Of a stretch of 64,000 nucleotides of DNA, positions 1 through 11,766 are shown one piece after another. The DNA comes from Epiperipatus broadwayi (Eukaryota > Onychophora > Udeonychophora > Euonychophora > Peripatidae). The position numbers and the translations under genes were made by a program. The notes below the pieces were generated by a model, which was given only the letters and a program-made list of their open reading frames with translations, was not told the origin of the DNA and made no database searches. How positions within the stretch are numbered: position 1 is the first letter of the stretch; each line of letters starts with the position of its first letter. The stretch lies in assembly GCA_028023455.1 (NCBI GenBank), contig JAQFVV010012423.1:1751273-1815272 (forward strand), given 5' to 3'.

Positions 1-209
1 ATAATAATTTTTTAAATTCAAAATTATTATTTAACCCTTAACTGTTATTTTACTGTATTTCAAATAAATATCTACAAAAACTTTAGTTTGTATTCATTTT
101 TATATATATATGCACACATACTCACCACTATGTTGTTGTACCCATGGGACATATAACTGTCTCAATATATATGCATACACATTTATTATATTCTGCATTA
201 ATTTAATAG
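1..209 (+). other. Intron upstream of the first visible spon1 exon
   Basis: AT-rich sequence with a short TA run near 100-112 and no coding signal. It is the 3' end of an intron whose donor lies outside the window. Confidence 0.7.
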
Positions 210-361
210 ATGAGTGGTTAACTCATTTTTCTGATGTGATTGGAGCTTCTCATAATGCCAAATTTCGTATGTGGGATTTTGGAGGTTATGCATCTGATGG
301 TCTGAAGCAAGTAGCAGAATGGGGATCAACTCGGAAAATGGAGGCTGAACTTAAAACCAAA
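210..361 (+). CDS. spon1: F-spondin exon, start of Spondin_N domain part
   Basis: This exon encodes about 50 residues of the Spondin_N domain, beginning D-E-W-L-T-H-F-S-D-V-I-G and containing A-S-D-G-L-K-Q-V-A-E-W-G. F-spondin is a secreted extracellular matrix and adhesion protein of the nervous system. The acceptor AG is at 208-209 after a weak pyrimidine tract, and the first codon is split (one base from the upstream exon). The donor is GTAAGA at 362, so the exon ends at a codon boundary, which matches the phase 0 start of the next exon at 4227. The upstream exons (signal peptide, possible Reelin-like domain) are outside the window. Domain assignment is from sequence pattern; gene identity is supported by the downstream TSP1 and Kunitz exons. 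Confidence 0.9.
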
Positions 362-1892
362 GTAAGAAACTTTGTATTATGCTTTCCTTTAATAAATATA
401 AATCCTTATATATAATAATACAATTGATTTTAAATAAATGTATATATATTATTTAAAAGTATTTTGTAAATAGTCATCTATTATTACTAATTAATTTGAA
501 AAACATTGTACATATTGACATATTTCACATTTTCAATAATATATCTACAAAATATCATGTGACTTTTTCAGCTTAAGTTTAACATTTTTTCCAAAAGCAT
601 TTCCCTTGATTGTATTCTACAACCATCTGCTGTAATCATAAGTGACATTAGATACTAGATAGTAATGCTATAAAATCTATATTCCCAGACAATTTGTCTT
701 TTGCTTTTGTCAATAATAACTTAAAATTCAAAATTAGAATTAAATCATTTATCCATCTAACAGCCATCCTAATTTCTTTTACATTATTTGAACAAATAGA
801 TGGATATTTAAAAAACGTATAATGTTTGAACCCAAACTAATGAATTCACTTGCATAGTTACATAGAATCTTATACTCATTCAGTAATTGTATGTTTTAGC
901 AACATCAAAATAATGCTTACTGTAGTCCTATATACCATTTGGCTATGAAGACTAATATATTTTATTACAAAGGAATTATTTTTTAAAAAAAAGTATTTAC
1001 ACTTATCAATATTGTGCCAGTCAAAACATGCTGATCCATCTAACATGGCTGGGACTGAAGAAATGCACCCCAAATTCAATTAAGCCCAAGATTTAGGGCA
1101 GGTACCAGCCTGGGTTTGAACTCATTCACCAAGTCCCAGCTCAAACACCCAATGAATAACATATGATAACGGCACAAGGAATTCATTCTTTAGTCCAGCC
1201 CATTAGCAAATTGAGAGACAATGAGATTTGCACAACTATTACAGCATTACTTAACCAAGGATATAGTTTAAATTCATGAAACTATCATCGAGAGTATTTA
1301 AAATATTAACAGAGGGTTTGAACCCCATTCCTAAACCTGATAGGAAAGCATATGTCTGGTTGGATTTATGGAAGTGGAAGAAAAACAATTTGAACACTCA
1401 AATAAGTTAGGTAACAAATATAGTTTAATAATCTAATGATTAAAATAATAAATTGACTATGTACATTGGTATGTGCGTGAATGAGCAGTCTACTACAATT
1501 ATAAATTGTACATAAAGAAACTCATGTTAACGGTTCTCATATGCTTTTTATAGACAAATTAACATATATACACAAAGTTTTAGTGGGTCCAATATTACAA
1601 TGCCAATCATTAATACATAATATTACCTTATATTGCTATTAACACTTTTAATCTATGGACATGGAAAGTCATGACCAACATATGGTTCCAGGGAGTGTTC
1701 CTGGATTAATTACATATATAAAAAAGCTACTGTCATGCCACTGTGGTTGTAAAATAAATACATTTAAAATTACATTTTTGGTATCCAACAAAATATCTTT
1801 AAACGATTCTTTTAGTTAACACTGGTGAGAAGAACACTTTGCTTTCCCCAAAGCATATACTTGTAAAATAAAGGAATAATTTAAAAGAAAAG
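362..1892 (+). other. spon1 intron 1, non-coding part
   Basis: AT-rich intron sequence. Two places (about 1085-1130 and 1305-1325) contain GGTTTGAA-like strings similar to a tRNA B box, possibly old SINE remnants, but too weak to call. Nothing else is recognisable. Confidence 0.5.
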
Positions 1893-3835
1893 GTAAGGAT
1901 TGTAGAAAATTTAGTAATTATAGACTGATAGTGGTAAATAAAGTTTTTTCATATATGGTGGCTGGAAGAGTTGCAAAATGGATGAAAGAAAATAATGTAG
2001 TAGGGGAAATGCAAGAGGTTATAGGTCAGATAGGCATATAGGAGATAGTTTATTTGTAGTTACATGACTTATGGATATGAGTAGGAATTCATGTAGACAG
2101 TTATATATGAGTTTTATAGAAGTAGAGAAGGCATATGATAGAGTAAATAGAAATAGATTATGGATACATTTAGCAAATTTGAGAATGAATGAAGCTTTAG
2201 TGGATGTTATTAAGAAATTATATAAAAGTAATTACTATACATATCAATTAGGGGATATAGAATCAGTTAAAGTTAAAAATGGGGTGGGACTGAGGAAAGA
2301 ATGCCCTATGTCACCTATTTTGTTTGTGTTGTATTTGAGTGAAATGGAGAGAGCAGTAGAAAGATTAGGAAGAGGGATAGAGATACCGTTAATAGGTGAC
2401 AAGAGAGTATATAAATTGTCGGGTCTTTTTTTTAGTGGATGATGTCTTTTTGTGTGCAGAAAGAAGAGCAGATATGGAAGCTATGCTGAGGTCATGTGCA
2501 AGCATAGGTAAAGATATGGAGATTAAATTTAGTGAAGAAAAATCAAATATAATGATGGTGAATAGTGGGGAAAGAGAAAACAAAGATTTCTTATTAAGGG
2601 ATATAAAGTTAAGTGTGGTGAATAGATATAGTTATTTGAGAATCATCTTGAGTAATCAGAAAAATTGCTTGGATGAATGGGAGAAAAAAATGATAAATGA
2701 AGCAAAGAAAAGAAAGGGATTGATAAGGAAATTAACAGTGTTTTCATGTAATAAATATGATGTAGCTAAAATTGTATGGAAGGGAATGGCAGTAGCAGGA
2801 TTAACATATGGCAATGATGCATTATGTGTTAGTAAAGGGGTATTAGATTACTTAGAAAAAGTACAAAGGAAAGTAGGAAGACATGCATTAGATGCAGAGG
2901 TGTGGACAGCAAAGGAGGCAATTCAAGTAGAAATGGGATGGTCAAGTTTTATATGAGAGATGCAAAAAGCAAAATAAAAATGTTCAGTAGATTGCAGTTT
3001 ATTGATAATAAAAGAATAGCCAAAATAGTATTTAATTGGGTTTCAAGTAAAGGGCAGGTAACAAGATGGGTGAGAAAGATAATGTGGTATGCAGAAGATT
3101 TGGATAAAGAATTTATGTCAGTATACTTGTAAAAAAAGTGGGATGATTGTATTAGGAGGATTGTTGAGTGTTATAGTGGTAAGGAGTGAGATAGAAGAAC
3201 ATTTGTGCTAATAAAGAATAGGGAGTTGGAGAGATGGATAGAAGAACAGATGTGTTAATAAAGAATAGGGAGTTGGAGAGATGGAGAACTAGTATGGAGA
3301 ATAAAATGAGTTTAAATATATATAGAAGTAAATGAAACATTGAGTGCAAGTTAATTTATGATAATAATAAGGAAAGTAGTTTATTGTTTAAGGCTCAAAT
3401 GGGATCTTTAGCAACAAAGGAATATACACATAAATGGAAAAATATGGGTGATTTAGTCTGCGAGTTGTGTAAGGAAGGCATAGAAAATATTAGGCATCTG
3501 TTACTTTAATGTAAATGCTTGGAAGCAGAAAGGGTACAAATAATGAAGTTATGGAAGAATAAATATGAACAAAGTGATTATACAGAAAGTGTGTTATTGG
3601 TTTTTATGCTGGGTTTAGGAAAAGATAAGGGGGATTTAGATATGAAGATCATGGAGTTGACAAAGATTATGTTGTGGAAATGGGATGGAGCAGATTGTGG
3701 AAAAATTTAGGGTGGAGAATGGAAAGGAAAGGTAAAGTGGCTAACAGGTTTCTCTGGCCATAGTTGCTGAGAGATTCCTGATTCCTTACAAGGAGAAGTC
3801 ACAGTGCATCACATCACATCACATGCAATAAATCA
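1893..3835 (+). pseudogene. LINE retrotransposon fragment (family A), 5' truncated
   Basis: Relic of a non-LTR retrotransposon in intron 1. Conceptual translation over several frames gives reverse transcriptase blocks: N-Y-R-x-I and V-A-G-R-V near 1920-1980, F-I-E-V-E-K-A-Y-D-R-V near 2110 (catalytic Asp of motif A), P-M-S-P-I-L-F near 2310 (motif B), and V-D-D-V-F-L at 2435-2452 (motif C). The reading frame changes in a T8 tract just before V-D-D. Near 3458-3515 there is a C-x2-C...H zinc knuckle-like tail (C-E-L-C-K-E-G...R-H). A short 3' UTR ends in CATCA repeats at about 3804-3826. It begins inside the RT, so it is a dead 5'-truncated copy. A second copy lies at 54475-55916 on the other strand. 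The clade was not determined. Confidence 0.85.
3188..3290 (+). repeat. Short tandem duplication inside the LINE A fragment
   Basis: About 50 bp, containing AATAGGGAGTTGGAGAGATGG, occurs twice in tandem with small differences. It interrupts the LINE C-terminal region and probably arose after insertion. Confidence 0.7.
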
Positions 3836-4226
3836 CTTGACTGCAGCTATAATATTATTAAGTAAAAAGTAATTACTATTCGAACACTCAAACATGACCT
3901 CCCAAGAAATTAATCATGAAATTATTTATTTAATTTATAACAGTGTATAGTAAATAATATTTAGTACATATACATGTAATCAAATATATATATTGTATTT
4001 AATAATTATGTTTTCTAAAATCTTTGTTTGCTAATGTTTGAAATTATAAAATAAATTCATTTTCTGTTAAATAAATTTTAATTAGTTTTTTTTTCTTTTA
4101 TTAATATAAAAGAAAGAATTTTCGAAAAAGATTTTATAAATAAATTTATTATCTGTTTTGAATATATAGAATTTGGAGTTATATATTTATTTATGCTGTT
4201 ATTTGTTAATCACTTTTTCTATTTAG

Positions 4227-4481
4227 TCTGCAGATATTCGAACTATCATCAAAGCCAGAGGTTTATGGTTTCCACATGTCAATGGAGAAACATTTGCTGT
4301 TTTTCGTGTTGACAAAAATTATCATTTGGTGTCACTTGTGAGTATGTTAGGACCCAGTCCAGACTGGTGTGTTGGTATAAGTGCCTTAGATCTTTGCCTA
4401 AAAAACTGTACTTGGATAGGTCAAAAAGTAATTGATTTATATCCCTGGGATGCAGGAACTGATAGTGGAATTACCTATATG
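4227..4481 (+). CDS. spon1: F-spondin exon, Spondin_N core
   Basis: Eighty-five codons of the Spondin_N domain. Recognisable family blocks are A-R-G-L-W-F-P-H-V-N near the start, L-G-P-S-P-D-W-C-V-G-I-S-A-L-D-L-C-L in the middle, and D-L-Y-P-W-D-A-G-T-D-S-G-I-T-Y-M at the end. The acceptor is TTTAG at 4222-4226, phase 0. The exon must end after ATG at 4479-4481 to join in frame with S-A-N-A-P at 19741. The intron therefore starts with GCAAGT rather than GT. The nearby GT at 4486 would force the next exon into a frame with an early stop. No frameshift or stop is present, so the exon looks functional. Confidence 0.93.
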
Positions 4482-4801
4482 GCAAGTATCCTAATATGCA
4501 ATAATATAGTTTTATGATAATACAGTTATTATTTTATAATATTAAAAAAAATATTGCACTCATTTTATATTTTAAGTCAAAAGATTATACAGCAATTGAT
4601 AAAACAAATAGTTTTATTTTGACATATTTCTGTTATTTAATAAAATTTCACATTTGTTTGTTTGTAGAAGCAGTACAAAATTCTTAAGTTGTATCGCTTG
4701 AAAATAAAGTGTAAAAAGATCAATTATTTTATCTATTATGAAGACATGATTTTAAAAAAAAAATTGTTAGGAAATACTTAAGAATTGCTAAAACCCATTT
4801 T

Positions 4802-4907
4802 GTCAAGTGTTGTTAGCCAAGAGGTCAGCGCAGCCGCCTTGCAAGCAAGCAGTTGGTTGCAGGAGGTTGTCGCGGGTTCGCCTCCTGGCCGATGCTATTA
4901 CATATGG
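4802..4907 (+). mobile_element. tRNA-derived SINE (family S), copy 1
   Basis: About 105 bp with a pol III type A box region (TTAGCCAAGAGGTCAGCGCAG) and a B box-like GGGTTCGCCTCC, as in class II tRNAs (Leu/Ser type). The 3' end is GATGCTATTACATATG. Unlike most copies it is followed by a run of 11 C instead of poly(A). It is one of nine copies in this window. The tRNA fold is degraded, so this is a SINE and not a tRNA gene. Confidence 0.8.
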
Positions 4908-4919
4908 ACCCCCCCCCCC

Positions 4920-7316
4920 ACTTTCCCATTTTTTATGCATTCTTATGAAAATATTCCATTTACCAATATAGCAGCAGTATGACCAATCTAACTAATAATC
5001 CAATATTGGTCTATAAATCGATATCTTAACTAGAAAGTAAAATAAGAGTAGCAAATCACTTAAACTCTCATCATCTTGCAGTTAAACTCTCATCATCTTG
5101 CAATTAGAAAACCTTTCCTTTTTTATGAGGAAGTATTGGAGAGAGTTTTGCATTATAGATTCTATTTAAAACGTTGTTTGCCTTTTCTCCTTTTTTCATT
5201 TTATCTTAATTATTTACTGCTATAAAATAGCTTTTCATTTTAACTGAAAATCAGCTATATGTTTTGTCTTAAATAAGTCTAACAATCTGGTGGGGTTTTT
5301 TTTTTTACATTTTCCAAAAGCTTTCTAAATGATGCATTTATTTGCACTTTATAACAAATCTGATACATTTTCTTGTACTAAAATTTTTTTAAACTGTCTT
5401 TGTAGTATTTTATTCTTTCACTGGGTATTATTAGCATTGTTTTGTAATTGTGTTTTTTAAAAAAATATATAACTAAATAAAATTCACACTAAAGAATTTT
5501 TTTGTTATGCAAACTGCAATTTAATATTTTTCTTCACCCAAACTACTACATAATATTTTATTTTAACTTCCAGGTAAGAAAATTAAAGACAAAGACTTTC
5601 TCAAACAGGTGCCATCAAATTGTCATTTTAGTTTGTGAGCATCGCTTGACATCACAAACAACTTAGAATTTTTTAAAAAATATTAAAATGTAATTTTAAC
5701 ATGTAAATCTTTTATTGCTATGAACAAACCTTAGAAACAATCAGAAATTACATTTATTTTCAAAAATATGTAAACAGTGGACTGCTAATAGATAAAAATA
5801 TCTTGCCCAAATAACTAAATATGTGAAGAAAGAATATATTTAATTTTAAAAAAGATTTTTACCAATTTTTTGTATAGTTTCTACAGTTGTGGCATAGTCT
5901 CAACCAAGGCAACCACATCCAGATGTGTGGGCTGTGTTGGGCGCAAGGATGCCAAATTGCTGCTATAATTAATAAAATTTATATGTAATTGAAAATGTTT
6001 CCAAATCACTCCATTGCTAGAAACACATTCTGACTGCAAATATTTTTTATTTAATTATAAGAGGATTACTTTTTACTTAATCTTGTGACAATTGTTTGAA
6101 ATATAGTAAATATTTTATCTACCATTGCACTAAACCAAACAGATAAGCACAATATAACTGTGATAATTAATAAAATTTATATGTAAATGAAAATGTTTAG
6201 TTTCCAAAACTACTCATTTAAATATCTTAATTTATATTAAAAATGACATATTATTATTAATAATTTAATTACAAATAAGCTTATTTCAAAACATATTGCT
6301 TTATAATAATTACAGTAATTCTGTAATGTATTGAACAACTATCATTTCGTTTATACATTATATGTTATAAGGTGTTTTGTATAGCACAGTGGTAAAAATG
6401 TTAGTCTTTGAAATATTGGATCCTGGATCAATTTCAATGCTATCTTGAAAATTTTTATTTTTAATATGACTATTATTATTATTATTTTATTTTCTTGGAT
6501 TTGGACTGTCATGAGATTTGTTTCTTAGCTAAAAATTTATAATTAATCCATAATGAAAAACAAAGTAAACTGCAATACACATTAATGGCTTCTAAAACTG
6601 TATTGAATAAAGAATGTAGGTATTATAATTTTAAATATCAGACTATATAATAAAAAAATAACAAACATATAAAAATAATAATATAAATGTTTTATTATTG
6701 AAAGAATAGAAAATGTAAATAAGTTATGCAAGAGAGATTCTGAATTTATTTAAAAGTAACCAGTGATTTTCAAACAGGAAGTATTTTTAAAAAACTGTTT
6801 GATATACTGGTTAAAGTTGACCCAATAAATCTGAAAGTTACATTAGTCTTGTTATAACTACTATCCTACAGAAAAGGTAATGGAGACAAGCTGTTATGTA
6901 AGGAATGAAGAAAATGGTCTTTCTTTTCTTGTCAGATTGGGGATGTGGCTGCAAGATCATCCATACTTTTGAGGCTAAATTGCCAAAGCAGGAAAGATAA
7001 AATTGGAAATAATTATAATTTCCATACTTTTGAGGCTAAATTGCCAAAGCAGGAAAGATAAAATTGGAAATAATTATAATTTTTTAATGTTCTACTGTTT
7101 CTGTATCTTTTATTAAATAGAATTTTAATCACAAGGAATATTAAATTACAAAAATATGGAGATATAAAGTAGTTTATGAAATATATAACCTAAATGCATT
7201 TTCGGTACTGAGCATTCTTGATAAAAGATAGAAGCATTAATGATTTGTAAGAAGGTGATGAAATTTACAGCACAATTGTATCTTTTAAAAAAAATGTTTT
7301 GAGTTTAATGCATTTC
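4920..7316 (+). other. spon1 intron 2, AT-rich stretch with minor repeats
   Basis: No coding signal. It contains a two-copy 22 bp repeat (ACTCTCATCATCTTGCA) at about 5064-5107, and two related segments around 5965-6000 and 6165-6200 (ATTAATAAAATTTATATGTA). A degenerate tRNA-like stretch at about 6375-6440 (AGCACAGTGGT, then GGATCAATTTC) may be an old SINE. Confidence 0.5.
6961..7082 (+). repeat. Perfect 61 bp tandem duplication
   Basis: The 61 bp unit starting CCATACTTTTGAGGC occurs twice head to tail (6961-7021 and 7022-7082) with no difference visible. This is a very recent duplication or an assembly artefact. Confidence 0.9.
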
Positions 7317-7317
7317 C

Positions 7318-7560
7318 TAATTACTGCAAATTAATATAATATTAATATATCTATGTTCTTTATTACTTTTTACAATGCCTTTTTTACAACCCACAATGAT
7401 GATTTCAATTACCCCAGCAATCTTCTTCAGAACTCTATTTATACTTCCAAATCTAGAAGTTCTGAAGAAGATTTCTGCGGCAATCGAAACCATTATAGTG
7501 GGCTGTAAAAAAGCATTGTTAAAAGAATAAAAGTAATGGATTAGGTAATACTGCAAGTTA
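7318..7560. repeat. Palindromic PLE-like relic with paired CTGAAGA...GAAA motifs
   Basis: Two arms of roughly 110 bp form an inverted repeat centred near 7450. Each arm, read outward from the centre, carries CTGAAGAAGATT, a short loop, a pairing AATC or AATT, then GAAA. On + these are CTGAAGA at 7462-7468 and GAAA at 7486-7489. The same layout occurs in the PLE pseudo-LTRs of this window. In known PLEs such CTGANGA...GAAA blocks are hammerhead ribozyme remnants, but here I could not form good helices I and III. An 86-residue open frame crossing the palindrome on the - strand is a by-product. Confidence 0.55.
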
Positions 7561-8164
7561 TATATTAATAGTTCCATGTATATTCAAAAAGAAGCTATGA
7601 TTGAATTGCAGAATTATGTTTAATTATACGTGACTGCAAAAAATTATTACATTTGCAAATTAAACATAAAAATAGATTGGGGCAAAATTTCTGAATTCCA
7701 GATCAGATTAAAAAATAATATGATCATCTTCATAATATTTTGAGGAAAAAATATGATTGAAAATTTTGTTTTTAGTTCATTTGCAAAATGTTAATGTCCA
7801 AATTAAACTTTTTATAACTATTGCATTTGATAGGGGGCGCTCAGCATCGAAAATGCATTTAGGTTATATATTTCATTAACTAGTGTTTATCTTTTTATTT
7901 TTGCAATTAATAATATTCCTTGCAGTTTCATTTATTTTTTGTGGGGGAAGTTTTTTTTGTTGTTGCTAAATAGAATTTTATAAAATTTATTTTGTTTTAA
8001 TTTATAAATTTTATTTAAATGAATTAGGGGGGATTCGAATTTAAAATGCACAAAGGCACTTCTTATCCATAATGCAGCCCTGGTCTTAACAGTCTTTGAT
8101 TCTATCAAAAAAGTAGATTTTATAATAGTGATTATCATAAAAAACTAACATATTAAGCATACTT

Positions 8165-8260
8165 CTCTAATTATATGTTGGATTATTTCCATCATATAAA
8201 AACCAACTGATATTTTTAGAAAAATTCAAATTTTATTTATACTTTTTCAAATATGTTCAA
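8165..8260 (-). repeat. Old pseudo-LTR-like fragment
   Basis: The segment shares ATGTTGGATTATTTCCATCAT and TTTTTAGAAAAATT followed by TTTATTTATA with the region near 29050-29135, and in layout with the end of the PLE pseudo-LTRs (9252 onward). It is probably an old copy from a related PLE family. The match is short. Confidence 0.4.
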
Positions 8261-8544
8261 TTGTTCAGCACTATTGCATGGGTAAAAGGCGCATTTGTGC
8301 AATGTACATATTAATACCCCTGTTCTCCCATCCCATGAAATAAAATATATAAATTAAAGCAAATATTAATTCTTATTAAGCGCAACATGTAATACTTAAA
8401 TAAGGCTATAATATAACCTTAGTACATGCACCTTGAGTGCTTAATTTAAATATTTCTAAATTTAAGATCTGACTATTAACTCATTGTAAATCGAAATATT
8501 TCACGATCATTAATATTTAACAGAAATAGTGGACTTCATCAGTG

Positions 8545-8965
8545 ACGAATTTATTAGCTTCATGCTCCCAAATCACAATACTTTAGATTTGTCTATATAT
8601 ATAGAAAAATAGGTTGAAGATAAGAATAGGCCGCTCTTATCTTTATAAAGGTGAATCTTGCATTCAGATTTGTAGAGGTCTCTCTTGTAATAAATTAAGC
8701 ATTCAAGGCCCATAAAATAACTTCTAGAAATTTTATCTTCATGTGGTAAATAATAATAATATGATTCTGAAAACTTGTGACAAGACTCAACTTTAGGAAA
8801 ATCCTTATAAACTAACTGCCCAAGTAATGGAATTTTTAACTTATTTTTATGTTCACAATTTTTGACCAAGTGCCTGCATCGTTAACATTTAATATAAAAT
8901 TAGAAGATTCAGGTTTTTCAATCTCCAAATCTTCTCCAGACTAGGGAAATTGAAACAAACAGATA
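8545..8965 (-). pseudogene. hAT-type transposase relic, TTF/ZMYM-like N-terminal part
   Basis: The - strand carries a 98-codon open stretch (8573-8869) and, in another frame just upstream, N-D-A-G-T-W-S-K-I. The joined order is D-x-x-x-W, then K-D-F-P-K, K-F-S-E-S-Y-Y-Y, L-P-x-x-x-K-I-S-R-S-Y-F and L-I-Y-Y. This resembles the N-terminal TTF-type zinc finger region of hAT transposases and ZMYM-like proteins (D-P-x-x-W ... F-P-K-D ... H-F-x-x-x-Y-Y-x-R-x-L-x-N-G-E-x-x-x-R-x-W-L-x-Y-S). The catalytic part is absent. It is a truncated, frameshifted transposon fossil. Confidence is moderate because recognition is by motif spacing only. Confidence 0.5.
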
Positions 8966-9058
8966 TAAATCTTTTGCAAGTGGAATCAGAAGTACATTAC
9001 AAGATACAATGACTTAATAACAAGAATAGTAATTTAACAATAGTTTAACATAAACAGT

Positions 9059-9229
9059 TAATTATATATATATACACACACACACAACGAAATTATCAAG
9101 AATATTTGAAACTGAACATAAACATACATAATAAATTACACACATATATATATATATATACACACACACAATGAAATTATCAAGAATATTTGAAACTGAA
9201 CATAAACATACATAATAAATTACACATAT
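9059..9229 (+). repeat. 84 bp tandem duplication with TA/CA microsatellite
   Basis: Two copies of a unit containing a (TA)n(CA)n tract followed by GAAATTATCAAGAATATTTG, at a period of about 84 bp. It lies directly outside the left end of the PLE composite. Confidence 0.8.
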
Positions 9230-9251
9230 AGAAAACTTAATATATATATAA

Positions 9252-9672
9252 GATGTGATATGTTAGAATACTTCCACCATTTATGAGTAAATGTTGAATG
9301 TATAGAAAATTTTAAACTTTATTTAAACTTTTCAAATACAAACAACTTGTTAGTAATAACACACAAATAGACAATACAGGTTAGTAATTACACAACATTT
9401 CGAGTAGTATTATTCTCCACTCTTCTTCAGTTGTTGCTGGCCTATATGCACAGTAACAATATTCACTTAGAAGTTGAACTCACACCTTTAGATTCTTGTA
9501 TATCTAATTTAAGGCAAACGCTCTACCAACTGAGCTATTCTGTCAAAGGCAACATATAGTAGAAAATTTATATATTTATATATGAGGCTTGGTTCAAATC
9601 CTCCTGAGTCCTTCAATTTTTTTTTTTTCAACAAGTCTAATTATTTTTATTTTTATTTTTTCCTAAGAGCAA
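9252..9672 (-). repeat. PLE pseudo-LTR, inverted copy
   Basis: Matches the pseudo-LTRs at 11767 and 14562 in reverse orientation. It holds a tRNA-like domain (reverse complement of TAGCTCAGTTGGTAGAGC) at about 9483-9545. It also has a hammerhead-like core on the - strand: CTGAAGA at 9430-9424 and GAAA at 9401-9398, separated by a hairpin whose stem is GAGTGG / CTACTC. The T-rich run at 9614-9628 corresponds to the poly(A)-like tract of the sense copy. Confidence 0.8.
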
Positions 9673-9675
9673 GAT

Positions 9676-11766
9676 TAATTAGAGGCTTTCATACATTGTG
9701 TATTGCCACACTGGGTTGACTTATAGGATTATTTAGCATTGTCATATGAGCAGCTTCCTTGAATTTTCTTCTATGCATTTTTTCCTCTTTATCCAATATC
9801 TTTGTATTTTCCCACTTAAGCATGTGGTCATTAGTACATACATCATCTGCTATGGTAAACACATCTGTTTTTTCTCTTTTAACCATTAGTTTGTGTTCCT
9901 TCAATCATTGTTCAACAGGGTGACAGGTCTCACCAATGTATTTCCTTCCACATTTACATGGTATTTCATAGATGCAGTTTTTGTTCTTCAGCATTTCCAG
10001 TTTAGGCTTAGTAGAAATAAGCATTCCTCAGAATGTGGTATGACTTTGGAAAGCAGTTCTAATATTATATTGACTGCAGATTCTCTTTAGTTTGTCCACT
10101 ATTCCTGGTATGTATGGATACACTACCATACCAATAACTGTTTTCTCTTTTGGTGTCTCTTTGTGCTGACTCTTGAAGGTTTTTCTAAAGACTGCTGATG
10201 GATAACCACTCTTCACAAGCATTTGTTTTATGTTAATCTTTTCTTTTTCTAAATCACTGGTTTCTGAACAAACCTCCTTTGCTCTGTTCTATAGTGATAG
10301 TACAATTCCTTGTTTAGTGCTTCTTGTATGATTGGATGTATATGCCAAGTATTTGCCAGTGTGTGTTGGTTTCCTATACACTGTTGTTTTTACTTTGCCC
10401 TGAGGGAGTCTTGTCACAAGAACATCCAAGAATGCCAATTTTTGTTCTTGTTCTGATTCCATCATGAATTTAATTGTAGGAGATATGTTGTTAATGTGCA
10501 TCCAGAAAGACTATAATTTTACCTTGCCATGTGGCCATACCACAAATGTATCATCAACATATCAAAGCCACTCTTTAGGTGGACATGGAGTAGTATTCAT
10601 GGCTGTGGTTTCAAGTTCTTCCATGTAAATGTTGCAGAGCAAGGGTGACAGTGACGATCCCATGGCCAACCCTTGATTTTGTTGAAAGAATTCTGAGTTA
10701 TATTGAAAGTATGTTGTAGTTACACAGAATGTTAATAATTCCATTATACTATCAATAGGTTGAGCTGTTCTAGTTTGTAGACTATTATCATCATATAACC
10801 TTTTCCTTACAATAGACAATGCTTCATCACATGGTACATTTGTAAACAGACTTTTCTCATCAAAGCTTACCAATATGTCAGTTCTTTCCATTTTCATGTT
10901 CCTGACTAATTCTACAAAGTTCTTAGAATCCCTGATGAAAGACGATGTCCTATATGCCAATAGACTAAGAACTTCGAGAAGAAATCGTGACAAATTTTGA
11001 TGGGGTAAATTTCTAGAACTAACAATAGGTCTTAATGGAATGTTGTCTTTATGGATTTTAGGCAGTCCATACAGGTGAGGAATCTTGCTGAAATACGAAG
11101 TTAATTTTCTTTTTTCTGAATCACTGAAATACCTGCGATGCTTCCGGAGTAAGGCTTGTAGTTTTACTTCTGTATTTGGAATTGGATTTCTTGCTACTTT
11201 TTTATATTGGCCTGCTGTGAGAAGTCCTTGTATTTTGTCATCATAATCAGTTTTATCCATTACAACTGTAGTGTTACCTTTGTCAGCAGGAAGAATGATT
11301 ATAGATGTATCCTGTTTGAAAGATTTAATAGTTTTCCTCTCATCACATGAAATGTTTGACTTCTGCTTGTGCGCTTGATGTCTTTCAAGTGTCCTTTGTA
11401 CTCTCCAGCATAACTCTGCTGCTTCCTCTAGATTCAAATTTTGGATCACCTCATCAGTGGTGGCCATTATATCCAATAGTGGAACAGTAGTAGATGGTGT
11501 AATGGTGAAATTCACACCTTTTTCAAGAACTGATAATTCACAATTGGTAAGTTGTTTAGAACTAAGATTTTTCACTGATGATGAGGATACACAAGTTGCA
11601 CTATTACTTTTGACTTGCCCATGTAAATTTACAAGATTCTTCTTCTGATGTTCTTTTATCCTTCCATGTAACTTACAATATGATCTGTTCACTGCTTGAC
11701 AAATTCTTGAGAAATCTTCATCTGTAACCTTGTTTTGTAAGAACGATTCCACATTTCTAATAGATT
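9676..11766 (-). pseudogene. PLE reverse transcriptase and GIY-YIG nuclease, decayed 5'-truncated copy
   Basis: The open part at 11752-10562 gives 396 residues: P-A-D-K-G-N-T-T-V-V-M-D (PLE RT block), L-Y-G-L-P-K-I-H-K, motif A S-F-D-E-K-S-L-F-T-N-V-P, and motif B Q-G-L-A-M-G-S-S-L-S-P. A stop (TCA on + at 10562-10564) falls three residues before an intact Y-V-D-D catalytic box. The frame continues through R-K-P-T-H-T, then a GIY-YIG-type domain (C-I-Y-E-I-P-C-x-C-G-R-K-Y-I-G-E-T) to about 9689. Three stops are TGA where the + copy has CGA. The body starts within the N-terminal region, so about 90 codons are missing. A short 3' piece (9904-9689) stays open. Confidence 0.88.

Noticed and set aside
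9483-9545. A tRNA gene on the - strand with a good D arm.
   Set aside because: The acceptor and T stems do not pair properly and the same sequence recurs in every PLE pseudo-LTR, so it is a repeat component.
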